Source of the DNA: Bacillota bacterium
Lineage (GTDB): Bacteria; Bacillota; Clostridia; DSM-8532
Direction of reading: 5' to 3'
Assembly: GCA_023411795.1 (NCBI GenBank)
Contig: JAEYOK010000030.1
Location: 1 to 64,000 of the forward strand
Length of the DNA stretch: 64,000 nt
Position 1 is the stretch's first letter, and every line of letters begins with the position of its first letter. Under the pieces are notes generated by a model. That model worked only from the letters and a program-made list of their open reading frames with translations, was not told where the DNA came from and made no database searches. The position numbers and the translations under genes are program-made. Shown piece after piece: positions 34,885-44,070 of this stretch.

Positions 34885-37647
34885 ATGTCAGTTGATTATG
34901 GGAAAACACTGAATCTGCCGAAAACCGACTTTCAGATGAGGGGGGGACTTCCTGAAAAAGAACCTCAAATGCTCAAGGCTTGGCAGGATAAAGATCTTTA
35001 TAAAAAGCGCCTGAACAGAAATAGGCTTAAGGGTAAAAAGTTTATTCTTCATGACGGACCTCCTTATGCAAACGGGGGCATTCATCTTGGAACCGCTCTT
35101 AATAAAGTTCTTAAGGATATTATTATCAGATACTATGATATGAAGGGCTATTTTGCTCCTTATATTCCTGGATGGGATACCCACGGACTTCCAACTGAGC
35201 AGAAAGCAATTAAGGAAAAAGGTCTGAACCGACATGAAGTTGGTCCGGTTGTTTTCCGTGAGGCTTGTGAAGAGATTGCCAGAAAATATCTGGATGTTCA
35301 GCGGGAATCCTTCAAAAGGCTTGGTGTAATGGGTGAATGGGACAATCCCTATATCACATTGGAGCCAAGGTTTGAGGCTAAGCAAATAGAAGTATTCGGG
35401 CAGATGGCTAAGCTGGGATGTATCTATAAAGGTATGCGCCCTGTTTACTGGTGTCCGTCTTGTGAAACTGCTTTAGCCGAAGCTGAAATTGAGTATCAGG
35501 ACGATAGCGGAACCTCTATATATGTTAAGTTTCCTGTGAAGGACGATAAGGGAAAGCTAAAAGGTATAGTTGATAATCTTGATAGCCTTTATGTAGTTAT
35601 TTGGACCACCACCACATGGACACTGCCGGGAAACCTTGCAATCTCAGTAAACCCTGAGTTTGTATATGTAATTGTTGAAGCTAATAATGAGCGATATATA
35701 CTAGCTAAGGAGCTTGCTGAAAGTGTTATGAAAGCAGGCAATATTAGCGATTACAAGGTGCTTGGCGAAATCATGGGAAGCGAACTGGAATATATAGTTT
35801 GTGCCCATCCTTTTCTTGATCGTGATTCACTGGTTATTGTTGGCGACCACGTCACCCTCGAAGCCGGTTCAGGATGTGTTCATACAGCCCCCGGACATGG
35901 TGCTGAAGACTTTGATGTATGCAAAAAATATCCGGAGGTAGGTATTGTTGTTCCTGTTGACGAGAAAGGCCATTTGACAAAAGAAGCCGGTCCTTTTGCA
36001 GGCTTGTATTATAAAGCAGCCAACAAGGCTATTTTACAAACTCTCAAGGAGACTAACCTGCTTTATGCCGAAGAGCAGATTACACACTCATATCCTCACT
36101 GCTGGCGCTGTAAGGACCCTATAATATACAGGGCAACAGAGCAATGGTTTATATCCATTGATAAAATCAGAAAGCAGGCTTTGGAAGCAATTAAAGAAGT
36201 TCGCTGGATTCCTGGTTGGGGTGAAGAGCGCATTAGCAAAATGGTTGAAGATCGTGGCGACTGGTGTATCTCACGTCAGCGTATCTGGGGTCTTCCCATA
36301 CCGATATTCTACTGCAAGGACTGCGGTAAGGAAATAATCAACGACGAAACTATTAATGCAGTCAAGGAGCTTTTTGCTAAGGAGGGCTCCAACGCATGGT
36401 TCAAATATGAGGCATCGGAGATTCTGCCCAAAGGCTTTGCTTGTGAATGCGGTGGAAAAGAGTTTAAGAAAGAGACCGATATAATGGACGTTTGGTTTGA
36501 TTCAGGATCAAGCCACATTGCCGTAGCCGAAGCAAATCCTGATTTAGGCTGGCCAGTTGATTTGTATCTGGAAGGAAGCGACCAGCACAGAGGTTGGTTC
36601 CAGTCATCACTTTTGACGGCTACTGCTGTTAAGGGAAAAGCTCCATATCGTCAGGTTCTTACTCATGGCTATGTGGTTGATGGTCAAGGCCGTAAGATGA
36701 GCAAATCCTTAGGTAACGGTATTGACCCAATGGATATATGCAAGCAATACGGTGCCGATATCTTGAGACTTTGGGTCTCTTCCAGCGACTATAAAGTTGA
36801 TATCCGTATTTCAAACGATATTTTGAAGCAATTGTCCGAAAGCTACAGGAAGATTCGTAACACAGCCAGATTCATTTTGGGTAATATATGTGATTTTGAC
36901 CCCAAAAAGGATATGGTCAAATATGCCGAAATGGAAGAGCTGGATAAATGGGCATTATTAAAGCTCAATCAGCTTGTCGCTAAAATTGAGAAGGCTTATT
37001 CCGAATACGAGTTCCATACAATGCTCCATGCTATCCACAACTTCTGCGTCATTGATATGAGTAGCTTCTATTTGGATGTGACCAAGGACAGAATGTATGC
37101 TTCCAAACCCGATGAAAAATCCCGACGCGCCGGACAAACAGCCATGTTTATTATTCTGGATACACTTACAAGGCTTCTAGCGCCTGTTCTGGCCTTTACA
37201 GCCGATGAAATCTGGCAGTACCTGCCCCATGGTGAAAGCGACAATGTTGAAAGCGTAATGCTCAACGACTGGCCCGAAGTTAGAGCTGAGTTTGAAGATG
37301 AAGCTTTAGACCAAAAATGGAGCAAAATTCTTGAAGTACGTGACATTGTTTTAAAGGCTTTGGAAGAGGCAAGAAATAAGAAGCTCATCGGTCAATCCCT
37401 ACAGGCTAAGGCCGTTATAAAAGCCAATGGGGACCTTTTGAAGCTCTTGAATGAAAATATCGAGATTCTTCCCACAGTATTTATTACCTCGCAGGTTGAA
37501 GTTGTTGAAAGCAGCGATTCCGATCTTGAGGTTGAGATTGTCGCAGCTGATGGTGAAAAGTGTGAGCGCTGCTGGATCTATTCAGAATCCGTAGGCCACA
37601 ACCACGAACACCCGACACTATGTGAGCGCTGCAGCTCAGTTATATAA
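34885..37647 (+). CDS. ileS: Isoleucyl-tRNA synthetase
   Basis: This 920-residue class I synthetase has the HIGH-type motif GIHLGTALNK near residue 64, the editing (CP1) domain with TTTTWTLPGN and GHGAEDFDV segments, the KMSKS motif KMSKSLGNG near 604 and a C-terminal zinc-binding CERCW...CERC pair near 893. This is the bacterial type with editing and C-terminal zinc ribbon. It charges tRNA-Ile in the cytosol. It is controlled by the T-box leader just upstream and is transcribed alone; a long palindromic element follows. AGAGAGG precedes the ATG. Confidence 0.98.
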   Translation: MSVDYGKTLNLPKTDFQMRGGLPEKEPQMLKAWQDKDLYKKRLNRNRLKGKKFILHDGPPYANGGIHLGTALNKVLKDIIIRYYDMKGYFAPYIPGWDTHGLPTEQKAIKEKGLNRHEVGPVVFREACEEIARKYLDVQRESFKRLGVMGEWDNPYITLEPRFEAKQIEVFGQMAKLGCIYKGMRPVYWCPSCETALAEAEIEYQDDSGTSIYVKFPVKDDKGKLKGIVDNLDSLYVVIWTTTTWTLPGNLAISVNPEFVYVIVEANNERYILAKELAESVMKAGNISDYKVLGEIMGSELEYIVCAHPFLDRDSLVIVGDHVTLEAGSGCVHTAPGHGAEDFDVCKKYPEVGIVVPVDEKGHLTKEAGPFAGLYYKAANKAILQTLKETNLLYAEEQITHSYPHCWRCKDPIIYRATEQWFISIDKIRKQALEAIKEVRWIPGWGEERISKMVEDRGDWCISRQRIWGLPIPIFYCKDCGKEIINDETINAVKELFAKEGSNAWFKYEASEILPKGFACECGGKEFKKETDIMDVWFDSGSSHIAVAEANPDLGWPVDLYLEGSDQHRGWFQSSLLTATAVKGKAPYRQVLTHGYVVDGQGRKMSKSLGNGIDPMDICKQYGADILRLWVSSSDYKVDIRISNDILKQLSESYRKIRNTARFILGNICDFDPKKDMVKYAEMEELDKWALLKLNQLVAKIEKAYSEYEFHTMLHAIHNFCVIDMSSFYLDVTKDRMYASKPDEKSRRAGQTAMFIILDTLTRLLAPVLAFTADEIWQYLPHGESDNVESVMLNDWPEVRAEFEDEALDQKWSKILEVRDIVLKALEEARNKKLIGQSLQAKAVIKANGDLLKLLNENIEILPTVFITSQVEVVESSDSDLEVEIVAADGEKCERCWIYSESVGHNHEHPTLCERCSSVI

Positions 37648-37656
37648 TGATTCGAC

Positions 37657-37738
37657 GAACACAGGGGGACGGTTCTTCTGTGTTCTTTTCTTTTATATGT
37701 ACTATATGAGAACACAGAAGAACCGTCCCCCTGTGTTT
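37657..37738. repeat. REP-like palindromic element 1 (conserved core GGGGACGGT)
   Basis: The arms 37658-37686 and 37709-37737 are perfect inverse copies of 29 bp around a 22-nt spacer. Each arm is itself a small hairpin: stem GAACACAG, 13-nt loop GGGGACGGTTCTT, stem CTGTGTTC. The same architecture with different stems occurs at 49873-49968. No transposase is nearby; the element probably belongs to a mobile REP-like family and may serve as terminator for ileS. Confidence 0.8.
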
Positions 37739-37755
37739 TAGGGAGGGTTTTGCTT

Positions 37756-38730
37756 ATGAATAATGTAGAACTAAAGGTCTTAACACAAAAGCTTTTGGAG
37801 AACATCAAGAAGGTCATTGTAGGTAAGGACGAAGTAATCCAACAGCTTCTTATCGGTCTCATATGCGGAGGCCATGTTCTTCTGGAGGATGTTCCCGGTA
37901 CGGGTAAAACATTATTGGCTAAAACTCTGAGCCAGTCTCTTAATCTTGATTTTAACCGGGTTCAGTTCACTCCTGACCTTTTACCTTCTGACATTACCGG
38001 TATTCACTATTACAACCAGAAGCATGGTGAATTTGTTTTTAGAAAAGGGCCGGTATTCACAAATATTCTTTTAGCCGATGAAATAAACAGAGCGACTCCA
38101 AGAACACAATCCAGCCTTTTGGAGTGTATGGAGGAAAGACAGGTCACTATTGATGGGGAGACCTATAAGCTTGAGGCACCATTCATGGTTATAGCTACTC
38201 AGAACCCCATCGAAACTCTTGGCACATTTCCCCTGCCTGAAGCCCAATTGGATAGATTCTTGATGAAACTTTACATGGGTTATCCCGATACAAATGAAGG
38301 TATAGACATTTTAAAACGTTTTAGATATGAAAGCCCCTTTCCTAATCTGTCTTCTGTAGCTGAGAAATCAGAGTTTAAAGGTATAGGAGATATATTTAAA
38401 GACACTTTTGTCAGTGAAGAGATTTATTATTACATAGTAAAGATTGTGGAAGACACTAGAAATCATCCTGAACTTTTATTAGGAGTAAGTCCCAGAGGAA
38501 GTCAGGCACTTTTGAAAACAAGTCAGGCTTTTGCAGCTATAAAAGGAAGAGATTATGTGATCCCCGATGATGTAAAATCAATGATTAAGCCAGTTTTAGC
38601 TCATAGATTGATTACGCGTCATACTGGAAATGAAAACGGAAAGCCGGTTTCCTTTAGGATTCTGGATGAAATAATCAATCGCGTTCCGGTACCCAGTGAA
38701 GAGAGGCTTAGTCAATCGGGAGGAAAATAG
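37756..38730 (+). CDS. MoxR-family AAA+ ATPase
   Basis: This 324-residue protein has Walker A PGTGKTLLAK (about 46), Walker B LADEINRATPRTQ (about 106), sensor 1 ATQNPIETLGTFPLPEAQLDRF (residues about 153-174, read as two blocks) and the C-terminal lid SPRGSQALLKTSQAFA. MoxR ATPases act as chaperones that assemble or activate partner proteins and are encoded with DUF58 genes, as here. ATG 37756 is used because GGGAGGG lies 8 bases upstream. It is the first gene of a MoxR-DUF58-DUF4129-like operon. Confidence 0.93.
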   Translation: MNNVELKVLTQKLLENIKKVIVGKDEVIQQLLIGLICGGHVLLEDVPGTGKTLLAKTLSQSLNLDFNRVQFTPDLLPSDITGIHYYNQKHGEFVFRKGPVFTNILLADEINRATPRTQSSLLECMEERQVTIDGETYKLEAPFMVIATQNPIETLGTFPLPEAQLDRFLMKLYMGYPDTNEGIDILKRFRYESPFPNLSSVAEKSEFKGIGDIFKDTFVSEEIYYYIVKIVEDTRNHPELLLGVSPRGSQALLKTSQAFAAIKGRDYVIPDDVKSMIKPVLAHRLITRHTGNENGKPVSFRILDEIINRVPVPSEERLSQSGGK

Positions 38731-38734
38731 CTTT

Positions 38735-39796
38735 ATGTGGATTTTCAGGCTGATTTTAGCGGCTTTGGCTGTTTTGTTGGCAGAAGCATATTTCTCGGTA
38801 ATGTACGGGCTTAAAAAGGTAAGCCTGGAGCGTAGCTTTGACACAATTCATGCTGCGTTTGGTCAGGAAATCTATTTAATTGAGAAGATTAGCAATAATA
38901 AAATATTACCGGTACCATGTCTTAAGGTGGAGTCCCAAATAGACAGCAGCCTTCAATTTGGCCAACTTAAGGATTTGAATGTTTTACAGGACATGTATCA
39001 TGTGAGTTTATTCTGTCTGATGCCCTATACAAGAATAATACGCACTCATAAGGTAAAATGCAAAAAAAGAGGATATTATCATGTTTCCAGTGCTTCTCTT
39101 ACAGCCAGCTCTATTACAGGAAGTGTTTCTTCAGCAAAAGAGATAAGAACCGATGCTCAGCTTTATGTATTTCCCAGAGTTCTTTCAATTCCAGAGATGA
39201 AGCTACCGTCACATAGCTGGCAAGGGGATAATGTAGTTCGTCGGTGGATCTTAGAGGATCCTTTTATAAGGGCCGGCGTTCGTGAATATACTTTCTCTGA
39301 TCCAATGAAAAACATAAACTGGAAGGCTTCAGCCCGCTCAGGAGACCTTCAGGTAAACCTCTATGAACCGACAGCCCATCATAAGCTGATGATTTTATTA
39401 AATGTGGATACCAGTTTGGAGCAATGGACAATAACCAATGAGCCTCAGAGGGTTGAGTATGGTATAAGTGTTGCGGCAACAGTTTTTGAGTTTGCTTTTA
39501 ATAATACAATTGAGGCTGGGTTTGCCAGCAATGGACTTTTAAAGGACAGTCAAAATAAATATATCCATATAGAACCCGGTTCGGGCGCAAAACATCAAAC
39601 TGAAATATTAGAGTGCCTTGCAAGAATTGTAATGCAACGAAGTTCATCCTTCAACAAACTTATTGATAGAGAACTGGACAGAAATCCAAATAATCTGGAC
39701 TTTCTTTTCATAACCGCTGTAATAGATGGGGAGACAGAAGACAGAATACACCGCCTGCGGACAATGGGCAATGCCGTGGAGATCCTGAAAATCTAG
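38735..39796 (+). CDS. DUF58 domain protein, MoxR partner
   Basis: This 353-residue protein has an N-terminal membrane helix (about 3-22), then a beta-rich region, then the DUF58 signature YTFSDPMKNINWKASARSGDLQVN (about 185-205, read as YTFSDPMKNINWKASA then RSGDL) and a von Willebrand A-like fold start MILLNVDTSLE. It is membrane-attached with a large cytosolic or surface domain. It follows MoxR with a 4 bp gap. GGAGGAAAA lies before ATG 38735; the longer frame from 38696 overlaps MoxR and lacks a better site. Confidence 0.88.
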   Translation: MWIFRLILAALAVLLAEAYFSVMYGLKKVSLERSFDTIHAAFGQEIYLIEKISNNKILPVPCLKVESQIDSSLQFGQLKDLNVLQDMYHVSLFCLMPYTRIIRTHKVKCKKRGYYHVSSASLTASSITGSVSSAKEIRTDAQLYVFPRVLSIPEMKLPSHSWQGDNVVRRWILEDPFIRAGVREYTFSDPMKNINWKASARSGDLQVNLYEPTAHHKLMILLNVDTSLEQWTITNEPQRVEYGISVAATVFEFAFNNTIEAGFASNGLLKDSQNKYIHIEPGSGAKHQTEILECLARIVMQRSSSFNKLIDRELDRNPNNLDFLFITAVIDGETEDRIHRLRTMGNAVEILKI

Positions 39797-39830
39797 CGAT
39801 GTGTGGAGACCTTACCGGGAAGAGATTAGC

Positions 39831-41108
39831 ATGAGAAAACAATTATTTATCCGATGGTTATGGACCTTACTTGAATATCTGATGATATTCCCTGTTATTC
39901 TTTTAATATCAGGGTTGCTTCTACCTGTAGATTATGCACTTATATTCGCACTCTCTTTGCCTTTACATACTTTATCAGCCATAGTCATTACTAAATTACT
40001 TAAGAAGTTCAAAAATGTTATAGTGGCAGGTATCGGCTCCATCTATATCTTTTTGATATCTTGTATTTGGTTTATAGCTTCATCCGGGGATACAGGGTAT
40101 ATGCTTATTTACATTATCGGGAGTGCACTTTTTTTTATCAGGGGTGTACGAAGTGCTATAGGAAGCGGGACTATAGTATTTTTCTATACAGGGGGAGTGA
40201 TCCTTCATGGTCTTTCTCTGTTTTTCTTGAGTCGTATACCGTTAGTTAATCAGTATTTTAGTATTGTTATAATAGCTTCTATTACTTATGTCGCAATAGC
40301 TCTTCCTCTTTCCAACAAGTATTTTCTTGTTAAAGAAGCACAACAGAAGAACAGCTTGAGTATTATGCCCTCCTCAGTTGTACGAGGCAATAATGTAATA
40401 ATTATTTTTCTGTTAGCATCAATAGGGCTTTTATCGATAGGAAAGTATCTGCTAGAAGGGTTAGTATATTTGACAAAAGCAATCGGGAGGGCTGTAGGTT
40501 GGTTATTGAAAATACTATCATTTCAGGAAGAGTATATAGAGGCACCACCTCTGGAGCAAAATGATTTGATTGACGAATTACCTTATGTTGAATCAAACCC
40601 TGTAATTGAGAAAATAGCCGATATAATGGCAATCTTAATGTGCATCATTCTATTGTTTTTTGTTATTAAGTATATAATAAAGAACCGTAAACAAATAATA
40701 AAAAGTCTGATAGAATTCTTCTCACACATATTAAGCAAATTTAAGAAGTGGAGTTCCACTGAACAAAATTTTACAGACAGGCAAGAATCCCTGATAAAAT
40801 TGAATGAATCAAAGAGGGCTTCTTTTTTGAGAAAGCTTTTTAAGAGAGAAAAAAGATGGAAGGATATGAAAGATAATCCAAGTCGTGTTCGGTTTATCTA
40901 TACTAAGTTTGTTTTAGATAACATTAAAAAAGGCTTTAAATTCAGAACATCAGATACACCCTCAGAGACAGTGGAACGAATTACCGGGGAAATGAAGGAG
41001 AGCGAAAAAAATCATGGGCTTATAAAAGAGACCTATAATCTGGTATACTACGGTAAGAAGGAAATAAATGACGATACAGTAAGGATACTAAAGGACAATT
41101 ACCTATAA
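39831..41108 (+). CDS. Polytopic membrane protein with DUF4129-like C-terminus
   Basis: This is a protein of about 425 residues with about seven membrane helices (between residues 5 and 220) and another one near 275, then a basic cytosolic region (KKWSSTEQNFTDR, RKLFKREKRW) and an amphipathic C-terminus (RVRFIYTKFVLDNIKKGFKFRTSDTPSETVERI) that resembles DUF4129. In many MoxR-DUF58 operons the third gene is a transglutaminase-DUF4129 fusion; here the transglutaminase core is absent. GGGAAGAG precedes ATG 39831; an upstream in-frame GTG at 39801 was not chosen. Confidence 0.7.
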   Translation: MRKQLFIRWLWTLLEYLMIFPVILLISGLLLPVDYALIFALSLPLHTLSAIVITKLLKKFKNVIVAGIGSIYIFLISCIWFIASSGDTGYMLIYIIGSALFFIRGVRSAIGSGTIVFFYTGGVILHGLSLFFLSRIPLVNQYFSIVIIASITYVAIALPLSNKYFLVKEAQQKNSLSIMPSSVVRGNNVIIIFLLASIGLLSIGKYLLEGLVYLTKAIGRAVGWLLKILSFQEEYIEAPPLEQNDLIDELPYVESNPVIEKIADIMAILMCIILLFFVIKYIIKNRKQIIKSLIEFFSHILSKFKKWSSTEQNFTDRQESLIKLNESKRASFLRKLFKREKRWKDMKDNPSRVRFIYTKFVLDNIKKGFKFRTSDTPSETVERITGEMKESEKNHGLIKETYNLVYYGKKEINDDTVRILKDNYL

Positions 41109-41115
41109 AAATCTA

Positions 41116-42876
41116 ATGAAGGATTTGATTGAAGTGAAACATAAAAAGTACATATTATATAGCTTGATTTTATCACTACTAATAACCCCATTCTTATATA
41201 TTACCAACTCCACAGCTCAGGAGGCCACACCCTTTACCGATGTTCCACCCGGGCATTTTGCATACACTCAGATTCATCGATTACGTGAGTTAGGTATAAC
41301 TCAAGGAGTTGACAAGAATAAAAATTTGTTCGGTGTTGGGAGAACCATTACACGAGGCGAGTTTGTGACTTTTCTGGTACGCCTTATGGGATGGGAAGTT
41401 ATAAAACCCGCTCAAGGAAGCTTCGTTGACAACGTGAATCCCGGTCATAGTTTTTATGGCACAATTGAAACAGCTCTTTTACACGGTGTTATAGATAAAG
41501 AAAATGAATATTTCCGTACCGATGATCCTATAACGAGAGAAGAAATGTGCATAATGATTGTACGAACTCTTGGATATGATACTTTAGCAAAACAGCTCTC
41601 CTATCTGAATCCGCCCTTTGAAGATGTGACACGGAATTCAGGATATATCAATATAGCAAAGGATTTTGGAATTACCTCAGGTACAGGCCCTAAAACGTTT
41701 AGCCCTAACGGTATTGCTACCCGTGAGCAGGCTGCCGCAATGATGATACGCATGTATGACAAGTTGAATCAACCTTTAGACGAACTTCATGCTTTTTATG
41801 CGATCAGCTCTGCGAGCCAGATTGACAAGTTTTCTGAGCTTGATTCGGTAAGCTTCGGATGGGCTCGCCTTGAATATGATGAGGCCTCTAAGCAGGTAAT
41901 CATAAACACTGATGCAGCTACTAACGAATACTATATCCCCACCGGATATACCGGTGTGCTTGAAAAAGCAGCAGGTAATGAAGCCTCACGTCAGCTTATG
42001 TTCTTTATTAAGAATCAAAATGTAACTGACCCTGTTAGCAGTGAATCTATTAAGTTGGCAGAGTATATTATTTCAAATCAAGACGTAAGAAAAAATGTTA
42101 TAGAAGAAATGGTTTCAATGGTCAATCACACCTCTAAGCACGGCTCCTCTGTGAGCTTTGACGGAGTAGTCTCAGATTTTGAGGAGCTAAGGGGTGAAAC
42201 CTCTAAGCTTTTATATAATCAGTTTTTAGCAGAGCTTAAAACTGAGCTTTCAAAGACAGAAAAAAAGCTCTATGTTGCTGTTCATCCTATGAGAAGGGCC
42301 GGTCAGGCATATTTTGACGGATATGATTACAAAACGATAGGACAGCTCGCAGACAAGGTGATTCTAATGGCTCACGACTACGCTGCTGTGTCCCTAACCG
42401 ATGCTGAGATGCAAATGGGCTATACTGACACACCGTTGACTCCTTTAGATGAAATATATTACGCATTGAAAAGCATCACTGACCCTGCTACAGGTGTTCA
42501 GGATACAAGCAAAATATGGCTTCAGTTTTCAATGGATGCGGTCCAATGGAAGCTAAGGGAAGGAAAAATTATTAAACCCACACCGGACCACCCAGATTAT
42601 AAACAATTACTAAATCGCTTTCTTCTTGGTGCTGATTTATTTTATTCTGAGTTTAGCCATAATCCGTATGCTAAGTACTATAACAGTGATGATAAAACAG
42701 ATAATGTTATTTGGTATGAGAATCAAAGAAGCATCTCAGAAAAGATCAAGCTTTCTAAGATGTTTGGTATTAAAGGCCTCTCTGTTTGGAGGCTAGGAAA
42801 TATACCTGAATATAAGAATACTCCCGATAATAAATTTGATTTAGATATATGGCAAGCAATATTAGACAATTATTAA
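41116..42876 (+). CDS. SLH-domain protein with a GH18-like module
   Basis: This is an exported protein of about 580 residues: a signal peptide, three S-layer homology repeats (about 40-85 FTDVPPGHFAYTQI, 103-160 FVDNVNPGHSFYGTI and 170-215 FEDVTRNSGYINIA), and a C-terminal glycoside hydrolase 18-like barrel (about 240-585). The catalytic loop near residue 349 reads FDGVVSDFEEL: the essential Glu and the Asp two before it are present, but the middle Asp of D-x-x-D-x-D-x-E is Val. It is probably bound to the cell wall polymer and hydrolyses or binds an amino-sugar glycan. A GTG at 41134 with AAGGA upstream is a better start than ATG 41116. Confidence 0.82.
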   Translation: MKDLIEVKHKKYILYSLILSLLITPFLYITNSTAQEATPFTDVPPGHFAYTQIHRLRELGITQGVDKNKNLFGVGRTITRGEFVTFLVRLMGWEVIKPAQGSFVDNVNPGHSFYGTIETALLHGVIDKENEYFRTDDPITREEMCIMIVRTLGYDTLAKQLSYLNPPFEDVTRNSGYINIAKDFGITSGTGPKTFSPNGIATREQAAAMMIRMYDKLNQPLDELHAFYAISSASQIDKFSELDSVSFGWARLEYDEASKQVIINTDAATNEYYIPTGYTGVLEKAAGNEASRQLMFFIKNQNVTDPVSSESIKLAEYIISNQDVRKNVIEEMVSMVNHTSKHGSSVSFDGVVSDFEELRGETSKLLYNQFLAELKTELSKTEKKLYVAVHPMRRAGQAYFDGYDYKTIGQLADKVILMAHDYAAVSLTDAEMQMGYTDTPLTPLDEIYYALKSITDPATGVQDTSKIWLQFSMDAVQWKLREGKIIKPTPDHPDYKQLLNRFLLGADLFYSEFSHNPYAKYYNSDDKTDNVIWYENQRSISEKIKLSKMFGIKGLSVWRLGNIPEYKNTPDNKFDLDIWQAILDNY

Positions 42877-42892
42877 AAGCTTCAGTTAATTT

Positions 42893-44062
42893 TTATTTAA
42901 AGTCAAACATCTCACCGGTAACATTGTTTTGGTGATACATCAACAGTACCAGGTCAGCATCGGAGTTTTCAATAATAGTATATAGGCTTATATCTTTGAG
43001 TGCTCTTATATCAACTATTTCACTGGTGTTAAACATATACGAAAACATTTCAGTCATCGGATTTTGCATGGAGTCCTTAACAACCAGAACCTTTGTATGT
43101 AGTAAGGAGTTGTCATTAACCATTTTGTAATAACCGGCATTTTTAGTGTAGACACTATCATAGGTCTGACCGTTGGGTAAGGCATCCCCTTGAATGGAAG
43201 CTTTATCAAGAGAAAAATCATGGCTATTGTAGGTTGTATAGTAGCGAATTTGGTCCTCACTACTCTTAAATACAGGTAATAATTCTTTAGTGGAGAAGAG
43301 GAAGGAGTATCTTCGGTTGAGATCTCCTATATAATTATCGTTAAGGTAAGTATAATCAAATGCGGTAATAGAGGGCTTTGGCTCATCAATCAGGTTTTCA
43401 CTAAAAAGCCAGTCCATCATATAAAGGAAGGCTTCTCCCGCACCCTTTGCGTTCCAATGGAAATCAGATTTGAAGAAGTATGTCTCTATATCTTCAATGC
43501 TGTGATTTTTATAAGAGTTAAACGCATCACAGGTTTTAATATCTGGATCAAGTTCGTCTGTGAAGTTTTTGTAGTTTCGCTCACTGTAATTATTCTGCAG
43601 ATAAGTAGGAAGCATATAACTATAAATATATGTTTTGTATGGGAGGGCAACATATCCTAGCTTTTTCCCGCTTGCCTTAATAAAATCCATTAATTTATTT
43701 GTTTTTTCCGCACTTTGGGCTATGTCATTTTTTGAATACAGGTATTCCACAGGTAAAATATAATCCTTTGAAATATACAAATCTCTGACCTTTATTTTAC
43801 CTTGGGACAGCTCTATACGGCTGAATAGCTCCAAAAAATTTTCTCGGAAAGGGAAGTGATCATTATAGTACTTTTCCAAGCTTGCAGGAAGATCTTTAAT
43901 AGTCTCTCTTGACATTTCAGGGAATGGGGCCAAATAACGGTTTTCACTCTCACTTTTTATTTGCTTGGGATATATGAAAAACGCTATAGAAAAGAATAAC
44001 GTTATCAATATATACGGGATAATTATAAGTATGTAGTTTTTCTTTACATTCATCTCATTCAT
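42893..44062 (-). CDS. DHHW/AlgX-like protein, partner of the MBOAT acyltransferase
   Basis: This 389-residue protein has one N-terminal membrane helix (about 10-30) and an extracellular SGNH-like domain. The conserved block YFFKSDFHWNAKGAGEA (about 194-210) supplies the D-x-H-W motif that names the family, and FPFRENFLELFSRIE near 70 is typical. These proteins work with AlgI-like MBOAT acyltransferases in O-acetylation of exopolysaccharides or wall polymers. The gene is 8 bp downstream of the MBOAT gene on the same strand, so both belong to one operon. AGGTG precedes the ATG. Confidence 0.88.
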   Translation of the reverse strand: MNEMNVKKNYILIIIPYILITLFFSIAFFIYPKQIKSESENRYLAPFPEMSRETIKDLPASLEKYYNDHFPFRENFLELFSRIELSQGKIKVRDLYISKDYILPVEYLYSKNDIAQSAEKTNKLMDFIKASGKKLGYVALPYKTYIYSYMLPTYLQNNYSERNYKNFTDELDPDIKTCDAFNSYKNHSIEDIETYFFKSDFHWNAKGAGEAFLYMMDWLFSENLIDEPKPSITAFDYTYLNDNYIGDLNRRYSFLFSTKELLPVFKSSEDQIRYYTTYNSHDFSLDKASIQGDALPNGQTYDSVYTKNAGYYKMVNDNSLLHTKVLVVKDSMQNPMTEMFSYMFNTSEIVDIRALKDISLYTIIENSDADLVLLMYHQNNVTGEMFDFK

Positions 44063-44070
44063 AATAACAC

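Noticed and set aside
34888..35385. A 165-codon minus-strand frame over ileS
   Set aside because: It is the complement of a well conserved synthetase gene.
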